Position numbers and translations under genes: made by a program | The notes under the pieces: model-generated | Databases searched by the model: none | Seen by the model: only the letters and a program-made list of their open reading frames with translations | Told to the model about the DNA's origin: nothing | In this document: piece after piece, positions 34,466 through 42,685 of the stretch | Position numbering within the stretch: the first letter of the stretch is position 1 | How the letters are laid out: every line of letters begins with the position of its first letter | Assembly (NCBI RefSeq): GCF_040649515.1 | Contig: NZ_JBEZFP010000001.1 | Coordinates: 62,001 to 126,000, forward strand | Direction of reading: 5' to 3' | DNA: 64,000 nt | DNA from: Yinghuangia elevatio | Lineage (GTDB): Bacteria; Actinomycetota; Actinomycetes; Streptomycetales; Streptomycetaceae

Positions 34466-34729
34466 TCAGCGGAAGACGTCGGTGACGGCGTTGACCCCCG
34501 CGTTGACCACGGACTCCACAAGCTGCGACAGCGAGCCCGCCGCCGCGGTGCCGGACAGCATCACGCCGGCCACGAAGGCGAGGATGAGCCCGCCCATCTT
34601 GTAACCCTTGTGGGTGACCAGGTAGAAGAGGATGAAGATGATGATGATCGGTACGCCGATCGTCACCCCTTGACCCACCGGCGTGGTGTCCTCGGGTGCG
34701 GCGACGACGGCGGCGAGTGGCGTGAACAT
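34466..34729 (-). CDS. Small membrane protein (87 aa)
   Basis: Two hydrophobic helices (IGVPIIIIFILFYLV and GGLILAFVAGVMLSGTAAAG) flank a short basic turn (THKGYK). The N-terminus LAAVVAAPEDTT could be a cleavable leader remnant. It lies downstream of two other membrane-protein genes on the same strand. The small two-helix form is reminiscent of pilin-like subunits of secretion systems, but no ATPase or other secretion gene is nearby, so this is only a structural remark. Confidence 0.72.
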   Translation of the reverse strand: MFTPLAAVVAAPEDTTPVGQGVTIGVPIIIIFILFYLVTHKGYKMGGLILAFVAGVMLSGTAAAGSLSQLVESVVNAGVNAVTDVFR

Positions 34730-34840
34730 GGTTCCCCTCCGGTCCAGCGCTGTGGATCCCTGTGTGCGGTGACCTACCCCGGCAGATGGGGCGGCGTACT
34801 TGGTGGGACGGTGAAATCTGCGATCGCGATATCCCTTGGC

Positions 34841-35509
34841 TCACCCGGGAGTCCAGACCGCGCCGAGGACGCCCGCCAGGACCCAGGACCACCGCAGGAC
34901 GCGGAACGTCGGCCACTTGGCGGTCGCCAGGGTGATCCAGAACCCGATCATCAGCCACAGGAAGAACGCCGCCCTGCCGCTCGCCTCGACGGCGCATTCC
35001 TGCACCAGTTGGCCACCGTAGTAGGCGACCGCGAAGCCCGGGATCAGCATGAAGTAATCGACAGCTGTATATCCGGCCGGATTCCAGCCGCCACCGCGCA
35101 CGGCGGGGATGTCCGGCCTGGTGCCGCCGGCGTTCGGGCCGTCTTCCGCACCGTCCCCGCGGGCCGCGCCGCCCGGCAGGAACTGCCGGGGAAGCCGCCT
35201 GCGTTCGCCGGATTTCGCGCCCTGCTTGCCGTCGGTGCCGTCCTGGCGCGCGCCGTTCGACCCCTGGCCGGGCCGACGCGATGTGGTGCGCGCACCGCCG
35301 CCGCGCGACGGCGGGGTCCGGCGCTCCGGCGCCGGCCTGCCGCCTCCGGAACCGCCGGACCCTCCCGAACCACCGGTCTGCGGAGCGCCCTTGGGCTTCC
35401 AACCGGTACGCGGCGGGGTGGGGGCCGGCGGGGGTTTGGGACGGCCGCGGCCGAGTCGGCCCAGGCGCGTGGACCGGGGCTTCGGGGACCCGGACCCCGG
35501 GGAACTCAT
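34841..35509 (-). CDS. Membrane protein with long disordered N-terminus (222 aa)
   Basis: About 135 N-terminal residues are Pro/Gly/Arg-rich and low in complexity, followed by three hydrophobic segments (VDYFMLIPGFAVAYYGG, AAFFLWLMIGFWITLATA, SWVLAGVLGAVW). ATG at 35509 overlaps the upstream gene's stop (ATGA). The function is unknown. The basic tail would face the cytoplasm if the positive-inside rule holds, perhaps contacting nucleic acid or acidic lipid. Confidence 0.7.
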   Translation of the reverse strand: MSSPGSGSPKPRSTRLGRLGRGRPKPPPAPTPPRTGWKPKGAPQTGGSGGSGGSGGGRPAPERRTPPSRGGGARTTSRRPGQGSNGARQDGTDGKQGAKSGERRRLPRQFLPGGAARGDGAEDGPNAGGTRPDIPAVRGGGWNPAGYTAVDYFMLIPGFAVAYYGGQLVQECAVEASGRAAFFLWLMIGFWITLATAKWPTFRVLRWSWVLAGVLGAVWTPG

Positions 35510-35787
35510 GACCCTCCGCCCTTCACACCGTGCGGGCAGGGCCGGCAGATCCGGCGGTGCCGTACGGCGGCGAGCACCCACGGCAGCGCGATGGCGATGC
35601 CGACCCACTCGCCCTTGGACGCGTTGCCGCGCAGGTGCAGGATCACGGCGGCCACACACGCGGCGCCGAGAATCAGGGCGGTGAGCAACTCCGAGTGGAT
35701 GATGCTCTTCGCGGCCCAGTTGACCGTGCTCACACGGTTTTTGACGGTGCTCTCGCGGATCGTCTTCCGCCACGGCGAGTCGGCCAT
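35506..35787 (-). CDS. Small membrane protein (93 aa), first gene of a three-gene unit
   Basis: It has two hydrophobic segments (LLTALILGAACVAAVILHL and WVGIAIALPWVLAAV) and a Cys pair near the C-terminus (RRICRPCPHG). It is coupled to the next gene through an ATGA overlap. No family is recognised. In the 35788-36115 gap upstream I see no further gene. Confidence 0.7.
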   Translation of the reverse strand: MADSPWRKTIRESTVKNRVSTVNWAAKSIIHSELLTALILGAACVAAVILHLRGNASKGEWVGIAIALPWVLAAVRHRRICRPCPHGVKGGGS

Positions 35788-36115
35788 TCAGCCACCGCCT
35801 CCCGCCCGGTGTCGCGACGCGTCCCTCACCTGAGACATCTTCCGCCCCCGGGTGGTCGTCGCGGTAGGTAGTACGGCACTCGCTCCCATCCCCCCGTGGA
35901 ATGGGACGCATATTGCACACAAACCGGTATGTTCCAGTTGACCTTGCTCAGTGTGGCCAGCCCGCCAGGCAGCGTCAAGGGGTGCACACACCGGCGCATT
36001 CCGTGACCTGCCTGTGCGCCGCAGCGCACCACCCGGACAGCCTAAGGCACCTGACGGGTCGTCAGATGCATGAGTCGACCAAACGACATGCGACACACCT
36101 TCTTCCGGACACGCG

Positions 36116-36150
36116 AACGGGGCCGCGGGCGAGTTGCCCGCGGCCCCGTT
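36116..36150. terminator. Perfect 15-bp-stem terminator after the pirin gene
   Basis: Arms AACGGGGCCGCGGGC (36116-36130) and GCCCGCGGCCCCGTT (36136-36150) with a 5-nt loop. It lies 54 bp past the pirin stop. Confidence 0.8.
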
Positions 36151-36203
36151 GCTTGCGGCTGCCGTGTCGGCGGCTCCCCCGGAGCCGGGCCCGACCAATC
36201 AGG

Positions 36204-37160
36204 TCAGACCCTCTCCGCCGGGATGTTTCCCATCCTGCCCGACCTGAAATCGTCGAACGCCTGGGCGAGTTCGGCGTGGGTGTTCATCACGAACGGGCCG
36301 TACCAGGCGATTTCCTCCCGGATCGGCAGGCCGCCGAGGATCACGACCTCCAGGTTGGGCGTATTGCCGTCCTGCTTCGCGTCGGCGCGCAGCTCGATGC
36401 TGTCGCCGTCCCCGAACACGGCCGTCTGGCCGCGCCGCAGCGGCCGCTGCTCGGCACCGGCGGTGCCGTTGCCCGCAAGGCTGTAGACGAGGGCGTTGTA
36501 GTCCGGCTGCCAGGGCAGTTCGAGCTTGGCGCCCGGGGTGACGGAGGCGTGGATGAGGGTGATGGGCGTGTGCGTGATGCCGGGGCCGTCGAAGCCCGCC
36601 ACCGAACCCGCGATGAGGCGTACCAGCGCGCCGCCGTCCTCGGTCGTCAGCAGCTTCACCTGGCCGGCCCGGATGTCCTGATAACGCGGGTCGCTCATCT
36701 TCTTGCCGGACGGCAGGTTGACCCACAGCTGGATGCCGTGGAACAGGCCGCCGCTCACCACCAGTTCCTCCGGCGGAGCCTCGATGTGCAGCAGGCCCGA
36801 GCCGGCGGTCATCCACTGGGTGTCGCCGTCGGTGATCAGACCGCCGCCACCCGCGGAGTCCTGGTGCTGGAACGTTCCGTCGATCAGATAGGTCACGGTC
36901 TCGAAGCCCCGGTGCGGGTGCCACGGGGTGCCCTTCGGCTCGCCCGGCGCGTACTCCACCTCGCCCATCTGGTCCATCATGATGAACGGGTCGAGGCGCG
37001 CGTGGTCGACGCCCGCGAAGGCGCGGCGGACCGGGAAACCCTCCCCTTCGAGGCCGCTCGGCGCGCTCGCCACCTGGACGACCTTGCGCGGACGGCTGTC
37101 GGCGGCGGGCTTGCGCAGGCGCGGCAGGGTCAGCGGGTTCTCCACCGTCACGGCGGGCAT
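36204..37160 (-). CDS. Pirin-family protein
   Basis: This 318-aa bicupin is of the pirin family. Metal ligands are in WHPHRGFETVTYLIDG and the second His/Glu pair in GLLHIEAPPEE; GGLFHGIQLWVNLP is characteristic. Bacterial pirins are linked to quercetinase activity or redox regulation. ATG at 37160 has GAGGAGG five bases upstream, so the longer frame to 37247 was not used. Two inverted repeats about 100-130 bp upstream suggest MarR-type control. The coding sequence includes a phiC31 attB-like site, as in the streptomycete pirin that phiC31 uses. Confidence 0.93.
   Translation of the reverse strand: MPAVTVENPLTLPRLRKPAADSRPRKVVQVASAPSGLEGEGFPVRRAFAGVDHARLDPFIMMDQMGEVEYAPGEPKGTPWHPHRGFETVTYLIDGTFQHQDSAGGGGLITDGDTQWMTAGSGLLHIEAPPEELVVSGGLFHGIQLWVNLPSGKKMSDPRYQDIRAGQVKLLTTEDGGALVRLIAGSVAGFDGPGITHTPITLIHASVTPGAKLELPWQPDYNALVYSLAGNGTAGAEQRPLRRGQTAVFGDGDSIELRADAKQDGNTPNLEVVILGGLPIREEIAWYGPFVMNTHAELAQAFDDFRSGRMGNIPAERV
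36911..36960. other. phiC31 attB-like sequence inside the pirin gene
   Basis: The segment GGTGCGGGTGCCACGGGG followed by TGCCCTTCGGCTC and GGCGCGTACTCCACC matches the well-known Streptomyces phiC31 attB with, by my count, five mismatches in the central 34 bp; the central TT is at 36934-36935. It is unoccupied here. Confidence 0.7.
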
Positions 37161-37254
37161 GGCGACCTCCTCGGTCTCGGTCTCCGTCCGGGCCGGAACC
37201 GGCATCGGACGGCGCTGCGGCCCGGTCTGTCCGGGTCTGCCACGCACAACGTTA

Positions 37255-37292
37255 GTTGAAGACTCAACATTCCGCTAGTTGATCCTTCAACT
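37255..37292. promoter_or_regulatory. Two MarR-like inverted repeats upstream of pirin
   Basis: GTTGA-AGAC-TCAAC (37255-37268) and AGTTGA-TCCT-TCAACT (37277-37292) share a TAGTTGA lead and are 22 bp apart, two helical turns. They are candidate operators for pirin. The rest of 37293-37518 is low-complexity G-rich repeats with no gene. Confidence 0.55.
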
Positions 37293-37518
37293 TTCTGCCT
37301 CCGCGTCGCGGCACGCCGCAGGGCGCAGGGGGCAGGGGGCAGGGCGCACGACAGTCGCCGAAGTCCCGCCGTCGCCGTAGTCGGGGAAGAGTGCGCCCGG
37401 CGACGCCGGCGGACGCCCGGGAACATGCGCATTTCCCGCCGCTGTCGCGGGGTAGGGCGTGGCCGGCCGTCGCCTCGGGGGCGCGCGGCCCTTCGGCTCT
37501 CGCGGCTCTCGCCAGAGG

Positions 37519-38736
37519 TCAGACGGCGACGGCGTCGTCGACGGCGCGCTGGGCGGCGTAGCGGGCCAGCGTGGCGTCCACGGACTCGGGGGCGAGGATC
37601 CGGTCGAGGGCCATGAAGCCGCAGCCGGCGAGGCCGGCCTGTTCACCGAGCCGGCTCGCGACGATCTTGAGCTCGCGGGTCGCGACCGCGGTGGAGCGGC
37701 GGTAGACGACCTCGCGTACGCCCGCCAGCAGCGGGTCGCCCGCGTCGGCGAGGTCGCCGCCGAGCACGACCACCGCGGGATTGAGCACGTTGACGACGCT
37801 GGCCAGGACCTCGCCGAGCAGGCGGCCCGACTCGCGGACCAGGCGTACCGCCTCGGGGTGGCCGGCACCCGCGAGGGCGACGACGTCGCGCACCCCGGAC
37901 ACCGAGGCGCCGTGTGCGGCCAGGGTCTCGACGAGGTGCCGCCCGCTCGCCAGCACTTCGAGGCAGTCGACGTTGCCGCACCAGCAGCGCACGCCGTTGC
38001 CGCCGGCGACGGGGATGTGGCCGATCTCGCCTGCCGCGCCGAGCGCGCCGCGGTAGACCCGGCCGTCCGAGACGATGCCGGCGCCGATGCCGGTGGACAC
38101 CTTGACGAAGACGAGGTCCCCCGCGTCGCCGCGGGTCCGGTACTCGCCGAGGGCCATGACGTTCACGTCGTTGTCCACGTACACGGGGACGGGCCAGCGG
38201 CGCTGCAGCGCCGGGGCGATGGCGACCCCGTCCCAGCCGGGCAGGCTCGGCGGACCGACCGCGCGGCCGGTGGCCAATTCGACGGTGCCGGGGACGGCGA
38301 CGCCGATGGCCCGGACCGTGTCCGGGTCGTAGCCCTCTTCCTCCAGCAGGGCGTCGAACCACGCGGGCAGCCGCGACAAGACCGCCTCGGGGCCGCTGCC
38401 CGCGGCCATCGCGGTCTCGCGGACGGCCAGGACCGTGCCGGTCAGGTCGCACACCGCGAGCTGACCACGGCTGCTGCCCAGCGACGCGGCGAGCACGAGG
38501 CCGCCCGCGGCGTTGAGTTCGAGGCGCATCGGCGGCCGACCGCCGGTGGACACGCGGTCCGCCCGCTCGGCGAGCAGTCCCGCGGCCACCAGGTCGTCGA
38601 CGCGCGCGGCGACGGCGGAACGGGACAGACCGGTCAGCCGGGCGACATCGGCCCGCGTCTCGGCCTCACCGTCCCGCACAAGCTGCAGGACTTCCCCCGC
38701 ACTGCTGTGCGGCAGGGGGTTCGCGCGTCGGGCCAT
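37519..38736 (-). CDS. ROK-family transcriptional regulator
   Basis: This 405-aa regulator has an N-terminal winged helix (RADVARLTGLSRSAVAARVDDLVAAG) and a ROK sugar-kinase-like domain. The ROK zinc motif is complete: GEIGHIPVAG ... CWCGNVDCLE. The sugar site is suggested by GVAVPGTVELATG and VDNDVNVMALGE. ATG at 38736 begins MARRANPLPH. It is divergent from the edd-glk-eda operon with 143 bp between starts; control of Entner-Doudoroff genes in response to sugar or sugar phosphate is inferred. Confidence 0.92.
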   Translation of the reverse strand: MARRANPLPHSSAGEVLQLVRDGEAETRADVARLTGLSRSAVAARVDDLVAAGLLAERADRVSTGGRPPMRLELNAAGGLVLAASLGSSRGQLAVCDLTGTVLAVRETAMAAGSGPEAVLSRLPAWFDALLEEEGYDPDTVRAIGVAVPGTVELATGRAVGPPSLPGWDGVAIAPALQRRWPVPVYVDNDVNVMALGEYRTRGDAGDLVFVKVSTGIGAGIVSDGRVYRGALGAAGEIGHIPVAGGNGVRCWCGNVDCLEVLASGRHLVETLAAHGASVSGVRDVVALAGAGHPEAVRLVRESGRLLGEVLASVVNVLNPAVVVLGGDLADAGDPLLAGVREVVYRRSTAVATRELKIVASRLGEQAGLAGCGFMALDRILAPESVDATLARYAAQRAVDDAVAV

Positions 38737-38809
38737 ACAGACAGTGAACCAGGACCCTTTTACCCCGGTCAAAGACCGAAGTTCACCTCTTCTACGCCCG
38801 GGCGTCATT

Positions 38810-38833
38810 CTTTTGCTTGCCAAGCGGCAAAAG
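38810..38833. promoter_or_regulatory. 24-bp palindromic operator between ROK regulator and edd
   Basis: CTTTTGC (38810-38816) and GCAAAAG (38827-38833) flank an inner CTTGCCAAG. It lies about midway between the divergent starts. It is a likely ROK binding site. Confidence 0.6.
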
Positions 38834-38879
38834 TACCCCTAGTTTGATCCTCGAAAGTTTCCTGAGGGGCAGCGAGATC

Positions 38880-40796
38880 GTGAACGAGCAGACGACCCAC
38901 CCGACGGTGGCCGCGGTGACGGAGCGCATAGCCCGTCGCAGTGCCGCCGCGCGGTCGGCGTACCTGGAGAGGGTGGCCGCCGCCGCTTCCCGGCGCCCCG
39001 CCCGCACCCAGCTCGGCTGCGCCAACTTCGCGCACGGCTTCGCGGCGTGCTCCGCCGAGGAGAAGCTCACGCTGCGCGGCACCGGCCCGCAGGGTCCGGT
39101 ACGCCCCAATGTGGCGATCGTCTCGGCGTACAACGACATGCTCTCCGCGCACCAGCCGCTGCGCGACTACCCCGAGCAGCTCAAGCTCGCGGTCGCCGCG
39201 GCCGGCGGCGTCGCGCAGTTCGCCGGCGGCGTGCCCGCGATGTGCGACGGCATCACGCAGGGCCGCGCGGGCATGGAGCTGTCCCTCTTCTCCCGCGACG
39301 TCGTGGCCATGGCGGCCGCGGTCGCGCTCGCCCACGACATGTTCGACGGCGCGCTGATGCTCGGCGTCTGCGACAAGATCGTGCCCGGCCTGCTGATCGG
39401 CGCCCTGTCCTTCGGGCACCTGCCGACCGTGTTCGTGCCGGCCGGTCCGATGTCGTCGGGCCTGCCCAACAAGGAGAAGGCGCGCGTACGCCAGCGCTTC
39501 GCCGAGGGCAAGGCCACCCGCGAGGAGCTGCTCGACGCCGAGGCCCAGGCGTACCACGGCATCGGCACCTGCACCTTCTACGGCACCGCGAACACCAACC
39601 AGCTCCTCATGGAGGTGCTGGGCCTGCACCTGCCGGGCGCCAGCTTCGTGCACCCCGACCAGCCGCTGCGGGCCGCGCTCACCGACGCCGCGGGCGCGCG
39701 CGTCACCGCGACCACCGCGCTCGGCGACCCCGAGACGCTGGTGCGCGACCACACCCCGATCGCCGAGATCGTCGACGAGAAGGCCCTCGTCAACGCCGTC
39801 GTCGCCCTTCTGGCGACCGGCGGTTCGACGAACCTGACGCTGCACCTGGTCGCGATCGCGGCGGCCGCGGGCATCCAGCTCACGTGGGACGACTTCGCCG
39901 AACTGTCGACCGTGGTGCCGCTGCTGGCCCGCATGTACCCGAACGGTCCGGCGGACATCAATCACTTCCACGCCGCGGGCGGCACCGCGTTCCTGATCGG
40001 CACGCTGCTCGACGGCGGCCTGCTGCACCCTGACGTCAAGACCGTCGCGGGTCCGGGCCTCGACCGCTACCGGCAGGAGCCGTTCCTCGAGGACGGCCGC
40101 CTCGCCTGGCGCGACGGCCCGGAGAAGAGCCTCGACACCGAGGTGCTGCGGGCGTACGACGACCCGTTCGCCCCCGACGGCGGCCTCCGCATGCTCGACG
40201 GCAACCTCGGCCGTGCGGTGTTGAAGGTCTCCGCGGTCGCCCCCGAGCACCACACCGTCACCGCCCCCGCGCGCGTGTTCGACGGACAGGCCGAGTTCAC
40301 CGCGGCGTTCGAGGCCGGCGAACTCGACCGCGACCTGGTCGCGGTGCTCCGCTACCAGGGCCCGCGCGCCAACGGCATGCCCGAACTGCACAAGCTCATC
40401 CCGGCCCTGGGCGTCCTCCAGGACCGCGGCCACGCCGTCGCGCTGGTCACCGACGGACGGCTGTCCGGCGCGTCCGGCAAGATCCCGGCGGCGATCCACT
40501 GCACGCCCGAGGCCGCCGCGGGCGGTCCGCTGTCCCGGGTCCGCGACGGCGACGTCGTGACCGTGGACGCGGTCACCGGCGAACTGGCGCTGGCCGTCCC
40601 GGCGGACGAGTTCGCGGCACGCGAGGCGACCGGCGGCGCGCCTTCCGACGCCGAATGGGTGGGCACCGGACGCGAGCTGTTCGCCGCGCTGCGCGCCGGC
40701 GTCGGCGCCGCCGAACTGGGCGCCGGCACCCTCGGCAGCCCGCTCGACCACGTCGCTGCCGCGCCGGCCGCGCCGAGCGACGGAGGTGTGCGATGA
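38880..40796 (+). CDS. edd: 6-Phosphogluconate dehydratase (Entner-Doudoroff)
   Basis: This IlvD/Edd-family dehydratase of about 638 aa converts 6-phosphogluconate to KDPG. Cluster and active-site motifs include AMCDGITQGRAGMELS, GVCDKIVPGLLIGAL, GTCTFYGTANTNQ, ATGGSTNLTLH and TDGRLSGASGKIPAAIH. Length and DINHFHAAGG are Edd-like, in contrast to IlvD. GTG at 38880 is chosen although the frame extends to 38817; GAGGGGC lies 11 bases upstream. It is first in a tightly overlapping operon with glk and eda. Confidence 0.92.
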   Translation: MNEQTTHPTVAAVTERIARRSAAARSAYLERVAAAASRRPARTQLGCANFAHGFAACSAEEKLTLRGTGPQGPVRPNVAIVSAYNDMLSAHQPLRDYPEQLKLAVAAAGGVAQFAGGVPAMCDGITQGRAGMELSLFSRDVVAMAAAVALAHDMFDGALMLGVCDKIVPGLLIGALSFGHLPTVFVPAGPMSSGLPNKEKARVRQRFAEGKATREELLDAEAQAYHGIGTCTFYGTANTNQLLMEVLGLHLPGASFVHPDQPLRAALTDAAGARVTATTALGDPETLVRDHTPIAEIVDEKALVNAVVALLATGGSTNLTLHLVAIAAAAGIQLTWDDFAELSTVVPLLARMYPNGPADINHFHAAGGTAFLIGTLLDGGLLHPDVKTVAGPGLDRYRQEPFLEDGRLAWRDGPEKSLDTEVLRAYDDPFAPDGGLRMLDGNLGRAVLKVSAVAPEHHTVTAPARVFDGQAEFTAAFEAGELDRDLVAVLRYQGPRANGMPELHKLIPALGVLQDRGHAVALVTDGRLSGASGKIPAAIHCTPEAAAGGPLSRVRDGDVVTVDAVTGELALAVPADEFAAREATGGAPSDAEWVGTGRELFAALRAGVGAAELGAGTLGSPLDHVAAAPAAPSDGGVR

Positions 40797-41815
40797 CGTA
40801 CGCCGTACCCCGCCCCTCCGCCGAACGCCCCTGGCTCGTCGCCGACATCGGCGGCACCAACGCCCGCTTCGGCCTCATCACCCGCCCCGGCGGGCGCGCC
40901 GAGCGCATCCTCGTACTCCGCGCCGCCGAGCACCCCGACCTGGAGTCGGCCGTCGCGCAGTACCTCTCCGCCGTGGGCGTCACCGACCGCCCGAGCGCGA
41001 TGTGCGCCGCCGTCGCGGGACCCGTGACCGGCGACCGCTTCCGCTTCACCAACGGCACCTGGTCGCTCTCCGTCGCCGAGACGCGCGCCCGCCTCGGCGT
41101 CGAGGAACTGCACCTCATCAACGACTTCGAGGCGCTCGCGCTGTCGCTGCCGCACCTGCGCGAGGACGACGTACTGGTGATCGGCGACCGCCGGCCCGAC
41201 ACCTCGCTGCCGATGGCGGTGCTCGGTCCCGGCACCGGTCTCGGCGTCGCGGGCCTGGTCCCGATCCCCGGCGGCGGCTGGGTGCCGCTGCCCGGCGAGG
41301 GCGGCCACATGCTGCTCCGCCCGGGACACGGCGAGGACGCCGAGGCGATCGACGTACTGCGCGGCGAGCGCGGCGGCCTGGGCATGGTGACCGCCGAACA
41401 CGTGCTGTCCGGCCCCGGCCTCACCCGCCTGTACCGGTACGTCGCCCGCTCCCAGGGCGAGCCCGCCGAGGCGCTCTCCCCCGCCGACATCTCCAGCCGC
41501 GCCATCGCGGGCACCGACCACCTGTGCACCTCCACCGTCGAGGCCTTCTGCCGCCTGCTCGGCACCTTCGCGGGCGGCGTCGCACTCACCCTCGGCGCGC
41601 GCGGCGGCGTCTTCCTCGCGGGCGGCGTCCTGCCGCGCATCGCCGAACTGCTCGTCAAGAGCGAGTTCCGCGAGGGCTTCGAGACCAACCCGACGATGGC
41701 CGCGTACCTGCACCGCATCTCCACGGTGCTGGTGACCGCGCCCTACCCGGCACTCCTCGGCGCCCGCGCCTGGCTCGAGGCCCACAGCGACATCCGAGAG
41801 GCGGTGACCGTATGA
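40793..41815 (+). CDS. glk: Glucokinase (proteobacterial Glk family)
   Basis: This 340-aa ATP-dependent glucokinase is of the E. coli type. ADIGGTNARFGLI is the phosphate-binding start, INDFEALALSLP contains the catalytic Asp, VLGPGTGLGVAGLVP is the second ATP motif, and GEGGHMLLRPG is sugar-contacting. The start overlaps the edd stop (ATGA) and the stop overlaps the eda start, so it supplies glucose-6-phosphate for the same pathway. This differs from the ROK-type glucokinase usual in streptomycetes. Confidence 0.92.
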   Translation: MTYAVPRPSAERPWLVADIGGTNARFGLITRPGGRAERILVLRAAEHPDLESAVAQYLSAVGVTDRPSAMCAAVAGPVTGDRFRFTNGTWSLSVAETRARLGVEELHLINDFEALALSLPHLREDDVLVIGDRRPDTSLPMAVLGPGTGLGVAGLVPIPGGGWVPLPGEGGHMLLRPGHGEDAEAIDVLRGERGGLGMVTAEHVLSGPGLTRLYRYVARSQGEPAEALSPADISSRAIAGTDHLCTSTVEAFCRLLGTFAGGVALTLGARGGVFLAGGVLPRIAELLVKSEFREGFETNPTMAAYLHRISTVLVTAPYPALLGARAWLEAHSDIREAVTV

Positions 41816-42489
41816 CCTCCCCTGCCTCCTCGGCTGCCACCGCCGCCACGACCGGCCCGCTCGACCTGGCACCCGTCGTACCCGTCGTCATCATCGACGA
41901 CATCGAATCGGCCGTGCCCCTGGCGCGCGCCCTCGTCGCCGGCGGCCTGCCCGCCGTCGAGGTCACCCTGCGCACCCCCGCCGCGCTCGGCGCCATCGAG
42001 CGCATCGCCGCCGAGGTCGAGGGCGCCCGGGTGGGCGCCGGCACCGTCCTCACCCCCGACCAGGCCAAGGCCGCCGCCGACGCGGGCGCGACCTTCCTCG
42101 TCACCCCCGGCTGCACCGAGACCCTGTACGCCGCACTGCGCGACACCGGCCTCGACTTCCTCCCGGGCACCTCGACGGTCTCCGAAGTCCTGCGCCTGCG
42201 CGAACTGGGCGTACGCGACATGAAGTTCTTCCCGGCGGAAGCCTCGGGCGGCGCCCCGTACCTGAAGTCACTGGCCTCGCCGGTGCCCGACGTACGGTTC
42301 TGCCCGACCGGCGGGATCACCCCTGCGAGCGCCCCGTCCTACCTCGCACTGCCCAACGTGGCGTGCGTGGGCGGCTCGTGGATGCTCCCGTCCGACGCCG
42401 TCGCCGCCCGCGACTGGCACACAGTGGAAGCGCTGGCCCGGGAAGCCTCCCGCCTGCGCGACAAGACGGCGGGGAGCACCCCCGCCTGA
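41812..42489 (+). CDS. eda: KDPG/KHG aldolase (Entner-Doudoroff)
   Basis: This class I aldolase of 225 aa cleaves KDPG to pyruvate and glyceraldehyde-3-phosphate. Catalytic Glu is in AVEVTLRTPAAL; the Schiff-base Lys is in MKFFPAEASGG; GAGTVLTPDQ and PTGGI are further family hallmarks. Its ATG overlaps the glk stop. It is the last gene of the operon, followed by a hairpin and an intrinsic terminator. Confidence 0.95.
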   Translation: MTSPASSAATAATTGPLDLAPVVPVVIIDDIESAVPLARALVAGGLPAVEVTLRTPAALGAIERIAAEVEGARVGAGTVLTPDQAKAAADAGATFLVTPGCTETLYAALRDTGLDFLPGTSTVSEVLRLRELGVRDMKFFPAEASGGAPYLKSLASPVPDVRFCPTGGITPASAPSYLALPNVACVGGSWMLPSDAVAARDWHTVEALAREASRLRDKTAGSTPA

Positions 42490-42576
42490 CAAAAATCGTC
42501 CCCTGGCGCGCTCTGCCCTGAGGTGCGCCAGGGGTACGGACCGCGGAACGAGTCGTATGAGGGTTCGACTCCCCCT

Positions 42577-42604
42577 GGTAGGCCGTATGAGGGTTCGGCC
42601 TACC
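42577..42604. repeat. Hairpin with embedded direct repeat after eda
   Basis: GGTAGGCCG (42577-42585) and CGGCCTACC (42596-42604) form a 9-bp stem. The sequence CGTATGAGGGTTCG occurs at 42554-42567 and again at 42584-42597, inside the hairpin. Confidence 0.65.
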
Positions 42605-42616
42605 GACACCGCGATC

Positions 42617-42657
42617 GGCCCGCTCTTCGGCGAGGAGAGCGGGCCTCTCCGTTTTTT
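42617..42657 (+). terminator. Intrinsic terminator of the edd-glk-eda operon
   Basis: GGCCCGCTCT (42617-42626) pairs with AGAGCGGGCC (42636-42645), followed by TCTCCGTTTTTT. It lies 128 bp after the eda stop. Confidence 0.85.
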
Positions 42658-42685
42658 GGGGTCTGTGGTTTGGGGCCCTGGGGGT

